From assembly GCA_020072925.1 (NCBI GenBank), contig JAIQGA010000043.1, positions 1-42,966 of the forward strand: 42,966 bases of DNA, in the 5' to 3' direction. Under the pieces are notes generated by a model. It worked only from the letters and a program-made list of their open reading frames with translations, made no database searches and was not told the DNA's origin. Made by a program: the position numbers and the translations under genes. The DNA comes from Terriglobia bacterium (GTDB lineage Bacteria; Acidobacteriota; Terriglobia; UBA7540). Of this stretch, positions 24,878 through 33,248 are shown in pieces. Within the stretch, counting starts at the first letter, position 1. Every line of letters starts with the position of its first letter.

Positions 24878-25041
24878 CGTAACCTCCCGGAGCGGCGGCG
24901 GGCGAAAGTGCGCTTGATTCGCGCTGCTCCGTATGTGCCAGCGGCGCCCCTGTTTAGCGCTTCGTCATGGTCCAAGTATAAGAGAATGAATAAAATAGAC
25001 AAAATGCCCGTGTGTTCCTTTTTGCCACACAGGGTGTTAGA

Positions 25042-26661
25042 ATGTTTTCCGGCGCGAAAACCATGACCTTTTCCCGACTCAGCCTCCAAACCAAGATTAT
25101 CACTATTATAGCCGTGGCGGTGATGGGTGCGGTGGGGGTCTCGACGGTTATCGCCATGTTGTTGACCCGGGAGCTGGTGGAGGAGGAAATCTACCGCAAG
25201 TCGCTGGCCCAGGCGCGGGTGACCGCGCACCAACTCCTCAATGAGGAAGCCTTAACCAATTCCGCCCTACTCCTGAAGGTCTTGCGCCAGATGCAGCATG
25301 ACCTGCCGGGGGTCAAACAGGCGGACGTATACCTGCATGAGCCGGTCCACCACATGGAAGCGACCACGACTCCCGAAGGGGTACACCTCGAGCTCGACAA
25401 CATTCCGCACATCGAGAAGTACTTCGAATTCGAGCGCCCCGAAGACGACGCCATCACCATTGAGACCCCCGACGGGAAATACTGGGTGATGGGCGTAACG
25501 CTGTACAGCAAGGGCCAGCCGGTGGGCTGCCTGAATCTGAAGGTCTCCAAATCGCAATCCAGCATTGTGACGCGCAACCTGGTGATTCGGAACCTGCTTC
25601 TCTTGCTGGCCAGCCTGGCGGTGGTGATTCTGGCGCTGCACATTTTCTTCCTGCGCGCGGTGCGCAAGCCGGTGAAGGAGATGATCCGGGTGATGGAGGC
25701 GGCGGAGGGAGGTCAGCTCGACGTCCGGGCGCGCTTGCAGAGCATGGATGAGATCGGCATGCTGGCGGCTCACCTGAACCGCATGTTGCGGCGCATCGAG
25801 AATTTCAGTTCCGAGCTCGGCCGCCAGGTCGAGGCGGCTACCGTGGAACTGGCGCAGCGCAACGAGGAATTGCGGCGCATCAACGAGGAGCTTTTCGAGA
25901 CCCAGAAAAGCCTGGCGCGTTCCGAGCGGCTGGCGGTGGCCGGCCAACTGGCCGCCAGCCTGGCGCACGAAATCGGCACGCCGCTCAATTCCATTTCCGG
26001 GCACGTGCAGATGCTGGCGAGGCGCAAGGGCCTGGACGAAGCGACGGCGCGCCGCTTGCAGATCATCGAAAAGCAAATCGAAAACATCGTGCGCACGGTG
26101 CAGCAGTTGCTCTCCTGGAGCCGCAAGTTCGATTTGCGCCTCGAGCCCATCGAAATGCGCCGCGTGCTGGAAGAGGCTGTGCTGCTTTCCTCCCCGGCCT
26201 TGCAGCTTCGCAAAATCCGCCCGCGATTGAACCTGGCGAAGGACTGCCCCAAGATTTACGGCGATGCCGGGTACCTTCAGCAGGTCTTCCTGAACCTCAT
26301 TAACAACAGCATGGACGCCATGCCGCGCGGCGGGGAGCTTTCGCTGGCGCTGCGCGCTCCCGCCGACGGCGACGCGCGGGAGGTGACGGTTGAGGTGGCC
26401 GACAATGGTGTGGGCATGTCACAAGAAACCCTGGCCCACATCTTCGACCCCATGTTTACCACCAAGCAAATCGGCACGGGCGCGGGGTTGGGACTTGCCA
26501 TCTGCGACCAGATCGTGCGCCAGCACGCAGGTACCATCCAGGTGGAAAGCGAGCCGGAGCGCGGAACGCGTTTCACCATCAAGCTGCCGCTCGACTGCCG
26601 GGAGAAGATGGAAACCGCCGTCCCCGCACCTCTCGGCGCGTCCAATTTGACCAACTCTTAG
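25042..26661 (+). CDS. Membrane sensor histidine kinase (NtrB/AtoS-type)
   Basis: A 539-aa kinase. The first membrane helix covers residues about 18-41, an extracytoplasmic sensor domain about 42-180, the second helix about 185-207 (LLLLASLAVVILALHIFFL), HAMP about 210-260, then HisKA with phospho-acceptor H309 in SLAHEIGTPLNS. The ATPase part shows the N box (LINNSMDAMP), G1 (DNGVGMS) and G2 (GTGAGLGLAI). The kinase autophosphorylates H309 and passes the phosphate to the regulator encoded next (26903). The signal is unknown. Start ATG 25042 has AGGGTG just upstream; GTG 25012 and ATG 25063 are alternatives. The stop codon abuts a word-repeat block. Confidence 0.92.
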   Translation: MFSGAKTMTFSRLSLQTKIITIIAVAVMGAVGVSTVIAMLLTRELVEEEIYRKSLAQARVTAHQLLNEEALTNSALLLKVLRQMQHDLPGVKQADVYLHEPVHHMEATTTPEGVHLELDNIPHIEKYFEFERPEDDAITIETPDGKYWVMGVTLYSKGQPVGCLNLKVSKSQSSIVTRNLVIRNLLLLLASLAVVILALHIFFLRAVRKPVKEMIRVMEAAEGGQLDVRARLQSMDEIGMLAAHLNRMLRRIENFSSELGRQVEAATVELAQRNEELRRINEELFETQKSLARSERLAVAGQLAASLAHEIGTPLNSISGHVQMLARRKGLDEATARRLQIIEKQIENIVRTVQQLLSWSRKFDLRLEPIEMRRVLEEAVLLSSPALQLRKIRPRLNLAKDCPKIYGDAGYLQQVFLNLINNSMDAMPRGGELSLALRAPADGDAREVTVEVADNGVGMSQETLAHIFDPMFTTKQIGTGAGLGLAICDQIVRQHAGTIQVESEPERGTRFTIKLPLDCREKMETAVPAPLGASNLTNS

Positions 26662-26882
26662 ATGATGAATGGCGAATTACGAATTATTCTGAATGATGAA
26701 TGCTGAATGTTGAATTATGAGTTTTGAAATTCTTGAATCTGAAATCCGAAAGCTGAAGTTTAAAGGGTAAAGTGTAAGGTGTAAAGGGTAAAGGATGAAG
26801 GATGAAAGCTGAGTGCTGACAGCTGACGGCTGAAAACTGACTGTTGAATGCTGAGAGCTGACTACTGGAAGCTGGCTGCAGA
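26661..26882. repeat. Composite word-repeat block inside the two-component operon
   Basis: A 220-bp chain on one strand made of three word types in succession: TGAAT-type (atgatgaatggcgaattacg onward), GTAAAG-type (taaagggtaaagtgtaagg, then gtaaagggtaaagg), and GCTGA-type (agctgagtgctgacagctg, then acggctgaaaactgactg). It starts at the kinase stop codon and ends about 20 bp before the regulator start. No inverted partner arm lies nearby, unlike most other elements of this kind in the window. Confidence 0.8.
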
Positions 26883-26902
26883 AATCCGGAGGACAACGGA
26901 AA

Positions 26903-28291
26903 TTGGAACCCGAGAGTAACGGCGGGAAAGCGAATTTGCTGGTCGTGGACGACGACGCGGAGACCCGCAACCTACTGAGCGAGTTCCTGGGCGAGGCCGG
27001 CTATCGCGTGGTGACTTCCGGCAGCGGTGAGGAGGCCCTCGAAATCGGCCAGCAGGAGCTTTTCGACGTCATCATCAGCGACATGCGCCTGGGCCCCAGC
27101 CTGAATGGCCTGGACGTGCTGCGCGCCTACAAATCGATTCAGCCCGAGTCCGAAGTGATCCTCATCACCGCGTTCGGCTCGATGGAAACCGCCATCGAAG
27201 CGGTGAAGGCCGGCGCCTTCGACTATCTCTCCAAGCCCTTCAAGATCGACGAAGTGCTGCTGCAGGTCGAACGCGCGCTCGAGAACCGGAAACTCGTGCG
27301 TGAGAACATGAACCTGAAGCGGCAATTGGGGAGCCAGGGGCAGCTTTCCAGCCTGGTGGGGCGCAGCCCCAAAATGCTCGAAATCTACAAGAAAATCGCC
27401 ATGGTGGCGGACTCGCCCTCCACCGTGATGATCTACGGCGAGAGCGGCACGGGCAAGGAGTTGGTGGCGCGCGCCATCCACGGCAACGGCCCGCGCGCGG
27501 AGAAGCGTTTCTATCCCGTGAACTGCGGCGCGCTCACGGAAACCCTGCTCGAGACCGAGCTTTTCGGGCACGTGCGCGGTTCCTTCACGGGCGCCGTCGA
27601 GAACAAACGCGGCATTTTCGAAGACGCCAGCGGGGGCACGGTGTTTCTCGACGAAGTCAGCGAGATGAGCCCGGCGCTCCAGGTCAAGGTCCTGCGCGTC
27701 CTCGAAGAGCAGGAAATCCGCCGCATCGGGAGCAATCAGCCCGTCAAGGTGGACGTGCGCATCATCGCCGCCAGCAACCGCAACCTCGCCGAGCTGGTCG
27801 AGGCCAACAAGTTCCGCCAGGACCTCTACTACCGCCTGCGCGTTATCGAAATTGAATTGCCGCCGCTGCGCGAGCGCCTGGAGGATATTCCCCTCCTGGT
27901 CGAACATTTCCTCAAGAAGCTCGGGCGCGAGCGCAACCGCCACATCGGGATTTCCACCGTGGCGCTTTCCACCTTGATGGTCTATACCTGGCCCGGCAAC
28001 GTTCGCGAGCTGGAAAACGCGCTCGAATCCGCCGGGGCCCTGAACCGTACCGGCCTGATTCACCCTGAAGAATTGCCCGCCAAAGTCCGCGAAGAATCTC
28101 AGCACCCCAGTCGCCTGGAGGACCTCTTCGAGACCCTGCCTACGCTCGAAGAGTTGGAAAAGCGATACATGCAGCACGTCCTGAAAGTCACCCACGGCAA
28201 TAAAGCCGCCGCCGCTGCCATCCTTGAAATCAATCGCCGCACGCTGTACCGCAAACTCGAAGGCGGCAAACCGCCCGACGGCCAACGGTAG
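26903..28291 (+). CDS. NtrC-family sigma-54-dependent response regulator
   Basis: A 462-aa regulator. The receiver domain (about 8-125) has the acidic pocket VVDDDAE and phospho-acceptor D60 in IISDMRLG. The AAA+ domain (about 150-385) has Walker A GESGTGKE (179-186), the sigma-54 contact loop GSFTGA (226-231, a variant of GAFTGA), Walker B GGTVFLDEVSEM, and FRQDLYYRLRV. The Fis-type helix-turn-helix is at the C-terminus (KAAAAAILEINRRTLYRKL). It activates sigma-54 promoters when phosphorylated by the kinase encoded at 25042. Start is TTG 26903 with GGAGG about ten bases upstream. Target genes are not evident in the window. Confidence 0.93.
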   Translation: MEPESNGGKANLLVVDDDAETRNLLSEFLGEAGYRVVTSGSGEEALEIGQQELFDVIISDMRLGPSLNGLDVLRAYKSIQPESEVILITAFGSMETAIEAVKAGAFDYLSKPFKIDEVLLQVERALENRKLVRENMNLKRQLGSQGQLSSLVGRSPKMLEIYKKIAMVADSPSTVMIYGESGTGKELVARAIHGNGPRAEKRFYPVNCGALTETLLETELFGHVRGSFTGAVENKRGIFEDASGGTVFLDEVSEMSPALQVKVLRVLEEQEIRRIGSNQPVKVDVRIIAASNRNLAELVEANKFRQDLYYRLRVIEIELPPLRERLEDIPLLVEHFLKKLGRERNRHIGISTVALSTLMVYTWPGNVRELENALESAGALNRTGLIHPEELPAKVREESQHPSRLEDLFETLPTLEELEKRYMQHVLKVTHGNKAAAAAILEINRRTLYRKLEGGKPPDGQR

Positions 28292-28358
28292 CGACGAACA
28301 CCCACTCCACGCAAGGTAGCATGCTGAGGAGCTGCTAGCATTCTTTAGTAATTCGGCA

Positions 28359-28364
28359 TATAGT
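28359..28364 (+). promoter_or_regulatory. Possible -10 box (TATAGT) before the GNAT-PIN island
   Basis: TATAGT lies 20 bases before ATG 28385 in an AT-rich stretch that breaks with the GC-rich regulator gene upstream. A convincing -35 hexamer was not found. It marks the likely transcription start of the island. Confidence 0.3.
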
Positions 28365-28384
28365 ACGGCTGGAATTAACATGAC

Positions 28385-30568
28385 ATGGCCTACGGGGATC
28401 CAACAATTCTCGTAAAGCGGCTGTATAACGATCTGGCACCATTACTTCGGGACGTAAAGGCGCACGCCGATGCTGCGCGACAATCCCTCGGTTTCCTACC
28501 CGAACAGGTGTACCAGGAGGCTGCACTCCAACAGAAAATACTCATTGCCGTCGCTTACCGGCCCTCGGGAGAGGAGTACGCAGGTCATCTGCTTTTTGGA
28601 GGGAGATTCCCTCACCTAAGGATTTTTCAGATCTACGTGCCTCCGGCTCAGCGTGGTCGGGGAATCGCCACGCTTCTAATAGACACGCTCGTCAAAGATG
28701 CAGAAATCGTCGGTTACCTTAGCATATCAGCGCGCGTGGCCCAGGACTTGACCGAAGCCAATCAATTTTGGCAGAGGAATGGGTTTTCGCTTGCGAGAAG
28801 CAGGCCCGGCGGTGCATCTACGGGAAGAACGATAAATGTCCGGGTTCGTGAACTTAGGACGCCAAATCTTTTCACGGTCTTAGGGCCCCACGCCACGGTC
28901 AATCTCGGTTTAAAGGCCCGGCTGTCGGAAAGGCGGCCGACCTATGCCCTTGATCTGAATGTAATGTTCGATCTGGTTAGGCAGAGGACTAATGCCGATT
29001 CGGTTACTCGCATCTTCAATGCCGCTTTGAATCAGGTTTTTGCTCTTCGGGTAACAGACGAGTTTATCAAGGAGCTGCGGCGGACATCCCTTGGGAACCC
29101 CGATCCCGTTTTGGAATTCGCCCTCTCTCTCCCGCAGTTTCCTGTGGTTCCCGTACAAGCGATCGAGCCGCTGACACGAGAACTCGTCAGCTTGGTGTTC
29201 CCGGCCCGTGGCAGAATAGGCCAGCTCACAGTACAAGATCAATCTGACCTGAGGCACTTAGCCTGTGCGATTCACCACAAGGCTTCGGGATTCATAACCA
29301 GCGAAAAGGCGATTCTAGCTTGTAGAGAGACGCTCCGCGAGAAATATAGCCTCGACATCGTTGGTACCGCTGAGCTTGGCGAATCCATCACTCCAGCGCA
29401 ATGGTCGATGGATCGGGAAATTAGGCTCGCCCACGGAAGCGAAATCTTCGTTTGCCAGTTAGATGAATCCCAACGAGCAATGACAGAGCGATTCCTCAGA
29501 GGGTTATCAATTCCTCCCGAAGTCGTGACAGCCGCGCTTGCTGCTGGCGCCACGGGGTCATTGCGGAGGCGGTTGCTCGTGAACTGTGGCTCGGCGGTTG
29601 TGGGGTTTGCCTCGTGGGACGCAGTGAACCCTCTCCGAGAAGAGGTAGAATTGTTCCTATTCGTTGACGAAGATCACTTGGGTGCGGAGCCGATCCTCGA
29701 TTGCCTAATAGATCGCGCCGTCACAGACTCCAGTGGGGTCTGCCCTATCGTTATTAGCTTGAGACTTTATCCGGGCCAAGAACTTTGTCGAACGGCCGCA
29801 GTGGCTCACGGGTTCCGTTCCGTGCAAGAACCGACCGGTGGCAACAGCGCCGTATTCAGAAAGATCTGCGTGGGGCGCGTGGTGACTTCCGCGGACTGGT
29901 CCTCTCTGCGAACGCAGCTCCAGAGGACCGCAAGCGTAAACCTCCCCGAGAGTGCTCCCCTGTACGAGGGGGAGGAGACGTGTATGGACGTCGTTACCCC
30001 CCAGGGGAATTCGGTCCGCCTCCCCCTAGCCGAGGTTGAATCACTTTTGGGCCCGGTTTTATTTCTTCTGCCGAACCGGAACGGTGCTATTGTTCCGATC
30101 CGACGAAGGTTCGTAGAGGAATTGTTCGGTGCGACAATCCAGGGTTCGCTCCTTCCTCGTGAGGAAGCTGCATTGTTTAGCGAGCGCGTGTATTATAGCC
30201 ATCCGAGAACGCTGGCGGTCCTGAAGGCCGGCATGCCAATAGTATTCTACGAATCTAAAGGGGACAGGGGTCGCGGCGCGGTGTTTGCGTGTGCGAGAAT
30301 AGTCCGGGTTGAGCTACGAGATTCTGGGGAGGTAACAAAGGATCTTGAACGACGGGGAGTTCTTAGCGCGAGGACCATGCGGAAGATGCGTTACTCTGGT
30401 CAAGTTGCGATTACATTTTTTGACAACATCATGCGACTCAGAGTTCCCGTGGCATTGCGTACCCAACGCAACATGCATTGTGTGGATGGAGCTAATCTCA
30501 TGACGGCACGCTTGCTTCGGGCTGATCAATTGCAGGCACTCCTCACGGCAGGCCAACTGAATGGCTAG
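28385..30568 (+). CDS. GNAT-PIN-(GNAT-like)-(PUA-like) multidomain protein
   Basis: A 727-aa cytoplasmic fusion. Residues about 40-140 are a GNAT acetyltransferase with the acetyl-CoA loop in YVPPAQRGRGIATLL (84-97) and FWQRNGFSLA (128-137). Residues about 185-330 look like a PIN nuclease: YALDLNVMFD (D190), DEFIKEL (E226), QSDLRHLACAIHH (D288) and SGFITSEKAIL. Residues about 345-495 resemble a second GNAT that lacks a clear Gly-rich loop (AVVGFASWDAV; VAHGFRSV). Residues about 515-720 are beta-rich, and the stretch GMPIVFYESKGDRGRGAVF suggests a PUA/EVE-like RNA-binding fold, which is tentative. It overlaps the ASCH gene by 8 bp. Base and codon use are less GC-rich than in its neighbours, so transfer is likely. 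No strong ribosome site is seen. Confidence 0.72.
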   Translation: MAYGDPTILVKRLYNDLAPLLRDVKAHADAARQSLGFLPEQVYQEAALQQKILIAVAYRPSGEEYAGHLLFGGRFPHLRIFQIYVPPAQRGRGIATLLIDTLVKDAEIVGYLSISARVAQDLTEANQFWQRNGFSLARSRPGGASTGRTINVRVRELRTPNLFTVLGPHATVNLGLKARLSERRPTYALDLNVMFDLVRQRTNADSVTRIFNAALNQVFALRVTDEFIKELRRTSLGNPDPVLEFALSLPQFPVVPVQAIEPLTRELVSLVFPARGRIGQLTVQDQSDLRHLACAIHHKASGFITSEKAILACRETLREKYSLDIVGTAELGESITPAQWSMDREIRLAHGSEIFVCQLDESQRAMTERFLRGLSIPPEVVTAALAAGATGSLRRRLLVNCGSAVVGFASWDAVNPLREEVELFLFVDEDHLGAEPILDCLIDRAVTDSSGVCPIVISLRLYPGQELCRTAAVAHGFRSVQEPTGGNSAVFRKICVGRVVTSADWSSLRTQLQRTASVNLPESAPLYEGEETCMDVVTPQGNSVRLPLAEVESLLGPVLFLLPNRNGAIVPIRRRFVEELFGATIQGSLLPREEAALFSERVYYSHPRTLAVLKAGMPIVFYESKGDRGRGAVFACARIVRVELRDSGEVTKDLERRGVLSARTMRKMRYSGQVAITFFDNIMRLRVPVALRTQRNMHCVDGANLMTARLLRADQLQALLTAGQLNG

Positions 30569-31076
30569 TCGAAGCGACATTCTAATCTCCGTCCTACCCA
30601 GGTATATTGATGAATTTCGGAGTGGTCGCAAGACGGTTGAATTGAGACGACGTCCTGTTAGAGTAGACCCTCACAGCCGGGTCTGGATATACAGCAAGAA
30701 GCCCCGAGGAATGGTTGAATTGCTTTGCCTTGTTGATTCGGTACACGTCCACTCTCCCAGAAAAATCTGGGATAGATTTGGTGAACAAACCGGGCTGGAG
30801 CGCCGTGACTTCGATCTTTACTTTCGAGGTGTCAAAAAAGGTTGTGCCATCGTATTCAGCGAGATTGTTTCCCTCGATCCCGTCTTGCCGCTTGACAGTA
30901 TCCGCGTCCGAGTCGGCTCCTTCTTGCCACCCCAATTCTTCCGCATCCTGCAAGCCGGCAGTCCCGAGTTGAGGCTCTTCCGATCAGCAGTGAATCTTGG
31001 TTTGACTGATATTTCGAAGAACCGATCTGACTCGTCGTTGCCTCCCCTGAGAAGGGAGCAGGCCGGTGCTTGGTAG
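30561..31076 (+). CDS. ASCH-domain protein
   Basis: A 171-aa protein. Residues about 5-110 match the ASCH (PUA-related) pattern: ILISVLPRYIDEFRSGRKTVELRRRP, with the signature E-L-R-R-R, then VWIYSKKPRGMVE and RGVKKGCAIVFSEIV. ASCH domains are predicted to bind RNA or modified nucleotides. The C-terminal 50 residues are less conserved-looking. Its ATG (30561) lies 8 bp inside the upstream GNAT-PIN gene, so translation is coupled and the two products probably act together, for example as toxin/effector and partner. That functional link is inference from the overlap. Confidence 0.8.
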   Translation: MASRSDILISVLPRYIDEFRSGRKTVELRRRPVRVDPHSRVWIYSKKPRGMVELLCLVDSVHVHSPRKIWDRFGEQTGLERRDFDLYFRGVKKGCAIVFSEIVSLDPVLPLDSIRVRVGSFLPPQFFRILQAGSPELRLFRSAVNLGLTDISKNRSDSSLPPLRREQAGAW

Positions 31077-31157
31077 TCTTTTTGATCCATAGGCGTGGGG
31101 GCGCCGCACTGGCCATAACGGCGCGCGAGATGACCCGGGCTGAGCGAAGGTATTTTC

Positions 31158-31427
31158 ATGAGCAAAAACAAGCCCATCGAACCGATTCCTGAGGAATTCG
31201 CGACTTGCGACCACGCCGCGGAATTCTGGGATACGCACGACACGACTCACTACCCTGGCGCCTTCCGCACAGTCAAGGTGGTCAGCGAGTTACGCCACCG
31301 GCACTATGAAATCCCCATCGCGCCAGATCTCGCGGAAGCACTCCGCGCGCGGGCGCGCAGACGTGGCGTTTCGGTCAGCCACTTGACCGATCAACTCCTT
31401 CGGCGAAACCTCCACACCACACGCTAG
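31158..31427 (+). CDS. CopG-type antitoxin-like protein, no obvious toxin partner
   Basis: An 89-aa protein whose sequence (IPEEFATCDHAAEFWDTHDT, then ELRHRHYEIPIAPDLAEALRARARRRGVSVSHLTDQLLRR) matches the CopG-antitoxin family seen with type II toxin-antitoxin modules. The C-terminal part is a ribbon-helix-helix-like DNA-binding region. GAAGG lies about eight bases before ATG 31158. No BrnT- or RelE-like toxin flanks it; the closest upstream genes are the ASCH and GNAT-PIN genes, 81 bp away on the same strand, so it may control them or be an orphan. Confidence 0.75.
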   Translation: MSKNKPIEPIPEEFATCDHAAEFWDTHDTTHYPGAFRTVKVVSELRHRHYEIPIAPDLAEALRARARRRGVSVSHLTDQLLRRNLHTTR

Positions 31428-31731
31428 CAAGCCGGAATCCACCGGAGGCGCCGGCTGGCGCAGAGCGCAGCTCTGCGTCAGCCAGCGGAATCCCCCCACC
31501 CAGAATGTGGTAGCCCGAACAGGTGAACCGACCTGTTCAGGTTTCCAGTTCTTGGGTAGTCGGGTTCTATGCGGTTACTCGCTGCCCCTACTTCGACCGC
31601 TTCCACCTGCTAGCGACTCAGTGGTTACAACCCTCTGGCAATGGTCGGTTGGTTTGTTGCAGGATGTGTTAGCATTTCAGTCGTGATGCGGCTTAGGGAT
31701 AAAGGGTGCAAAGAAGAATGGAGGGGAGAAG
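31428..31731. other. Non-coding gap with two hairpins
   Basis: No gene is seen in these 304 bp. Hairpin 1 (31454-31486): GCTGG-CGCAGAG against CTCTGCG-tcag-CCAGC. Hairpin 2 (31517-31538): GAACAGGT, a six-base loop, and ACCTGTTC, perfect eight-base arms. Neither is followed by a T run. The gap may be the right edge of the accessory island. A good GGAGGGG ribosome site for the next gene lies at its end. Confidence 0.5.
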
Positions 31732-32703
31732 ATGCGCGCTACAGGAACTGGAACAGCCGTACTCCTGATTGCATGCGTCTTCCTCGGCTGGGGCGGCTCA
31801 GAGAAGAAAGCTGACGGCACGGGTAGCAGTGCTATCAACGGCGGCGATCCTGCGAATCCGACACTTTCCGAAGTTCGGCAACAATGCAACGAGATAGCAG
31901 CGTTCTTTCCGGTTGATCTCGCTCTCGCCCGCCGCTGGGTCCCGCAAACGTACAACCTGGAGGTGGATGCACAAGGAAAAGCAGGCGGCGCGCTCATTTT
32001 CATGAATTGCCCGAAGTACTTCTGGGTTACTACGCCGAACTCTCCTCCACTCCAGGAAGGTAAGAACACGGCGCCTGGGTCTGTCGTTCACTTGTGGTTT
32101 ATGCTCCAGGGTCCTGCTCAGGTTCTCCCGGTCCCAGGCGCGCAAGTGACCGCGCCGACCCGATATGCCTATGCCGTAGCGGACCTGGTCACCAGTCCAA
32201 TCGTGGCCGGCGTGTACCGGCGTGCCGGCAAGAACGCCGTTCTTATCAGGGGCACCAATTTGGTCGAACACGGAAAAAGACAGACAGCCAAAATCATATT
32301 CACAAATGGGCGCAAGATTACCCTTGAGGCCCACACAGCGACGAAGTTACCGGCGCCTCTCCGATATGGCGGAAACATCTGGCACTGGCACGTATCCGAC
32401 CCGGCGGAGACTGATGATGGCCTCGGCCTTCCCATCGATCGCGCCGTAGACAACCCCAGCAGCGTCACCACAAGCCGGGTGATGTTTCTGGCCACAGTAC
32501 CTGGATCTCCCAATACTACCCAAGTGACTATCCACGCTGAACGAGGCACGCCTTTCGCGGATTACTTCGGAGCCAGCAGGGTGGTGGCATCGCGGGCCAC
32601 GTTTCTGCGGCCGAACAACATCGTGACCAACTCGAGTCGTGCGGAACTGGCTTGGACAACCTATCCTCCGTATACCTTGCATTGTCCGCCTCTTCTTCCG
32701 TAG
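31732..32703 (+). CDS. Exported protein of unknown function (possible acetoacetate-decarboxylase-like fold)
   Basis: A 323-aa protein. The N-terminus has a short hydrophobic stretch (TAVLLIACVFLGWGG) that could be a signal peptide or a lipoprotein signal with Cys15 in LIAC. The mature part includes FFPVDLALARRWVPQTYNLEVD and a beta-rich body with GTNLVEHGKRQTAKIIF and RYGGNIWHWHV. The VDLALARRWVP stretch is faintly like acetoacetate-decarboxylase-fold proteins, but I do not recognise a family with confidence. GGAGGGG lies about five bases before ATG 31732. It has no evident link to the blaI operon downstream. Confidence 0.6.
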   Translation: MRATGTGTAVLLIACVFLGWGGSEKKADGTGSSAINGGDPANPTLSEVRQQCNEIAAFFPVDLALARRWVPQTYNLEVDAQGKAGGALIFMNCPKYFWVTTPNSPPLQEGKNTAPGSVVHLWFMLQGPAQVLPVPGAQVTAPTRYAYAVADLVTSPIVAGVYRRAGKNAVLIRGTNLVEHGKRQTAKIIFTNGRKITLEAHTATKLPAPLRYGGNIWHWHVSDPAETDDGLGLPIDRAVDNPSSVTTSRVMFLATVPGSPNTTQVTIHAERGTPFADYFGASRVVASRATFLRPNNIVTNSSRAELAWTTYPPYTLHCPPLLP

Positions 32704-32754
32704 TAGTCACGGCTTCACAGCCGGTGAGGGCGCCAAACCGCCCGAGGGGGCAAA

Positions 32755-32802
32755 GTAGCACGGCCATCTTGGCCGTGTTCACGGGCGGGATGCCCGTGCT
32801 AC
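32755..32802. repeat. Double palindrome, GTAGCACGG-type
   Basis: Two self-complementary units, CACGGCCATCTTGGCCGTG (32759-32777) and CACGGGCGGGATGCCCGTG (32780-32798), are also inverted copies of each other and are bounded by GTAG and CTAC. The structure can fold as one long hairpin or two short ones. It lies between the exported-protein gene and the blaI promoter and may act as a terminator. Confidence 0.6.
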
Positions 32803-32824
32803 CGGCGCCACCGGAAAAACGCCC

Positions 32825-32861
32825 TTGACATACGAAAATCTTACTAGTAAAGTTTTCGTAC
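32825..32861 (+). promoter_or_regulatory. blaI promoter with overlapping 30-bp palindromic operator
   Basis: TTGACA (32825-32830), a 17-bp spacer, and TAAAGT (32848-32853) make a good promoter. The start site would fall at or beside ATG 32862, giving a leaderless or nearly leaderless mRNA. The stretch 32831-32860 is an almost perfect palindrome: TACGAAAA and TTTTCGTA flank a central CTTACTAGTAA core resembling BlaI/MecI operators. BlaI bound here would block its own promoter. Confidence 0.75.
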
Positions 32862-33248
32862 ATGGACGCCGAACCACCTAAACCTACGAACGCCGAGCTG
32901 GAGATCCTGACAGTGCTGTGGAGCATCGGCCCCGCCACCGTGCGCGAGGTTTACAGCGTGATCAGCCGGCGGCGTCCGGCGCAATACAGCACCGTGCTGA
33001 AATTCATGCAGATCATGGCGGAAAAGGGCTTGGTGCGCCGCGACGAAAAGCAGCGTGCGCACGTTTACGAAGCGGCGCGCTCGCGCGAGTGGACGCAGCG
33101 CCAGCTCGCCGGGGACCTGATGGAGCGCGCGTTCAGCGGGTCCGCCAAGGCGCTGCTGGTGGGTGCGCTCTCGGCGCGAAAGACGTCTAAAGCGGAACTC
33201 GCGGAGCTGCGCAAGCTGCTGGATGAGTACCGGAAGGGGCAGAAATGA
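32862..33248 (+). CDS. blaI: BlaI/MecI-family winged-helix repressor
   Basis: A 128-aa cytoplasmic repressor. Residues about 8-75 form the winged helix (NAELEILTVLWSIGPATVREVYSVISRRRPAQYSTVLKFMQIMAEKGLVRR), followed by a dimerisation helix region (SAKALLVGALSARKTSKAELAELRKLLDEYR). BlaI proteins repress target operons until a partner M56 peptidase triggers their cleavage. The next gene encodes that partner and overlaps by ATGA. A palindromic operator sits directly upstream, so autoregulation is expected. No beta-lactamase is nearby; in many bacteria such pairs control other envelope-stress genes. Confidence 0.92.
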   Translation: MDAEPPKPTNAELEILTVLWSIGPATVREVYSVISRRRPAQYSTVLKFMQIMAEKGLVRRDEKQRAHVYEAARSREWTQRQLAGDLMERAFSGSAKALLVGALSARKTSKAELAELRKLLDEYRKGQK

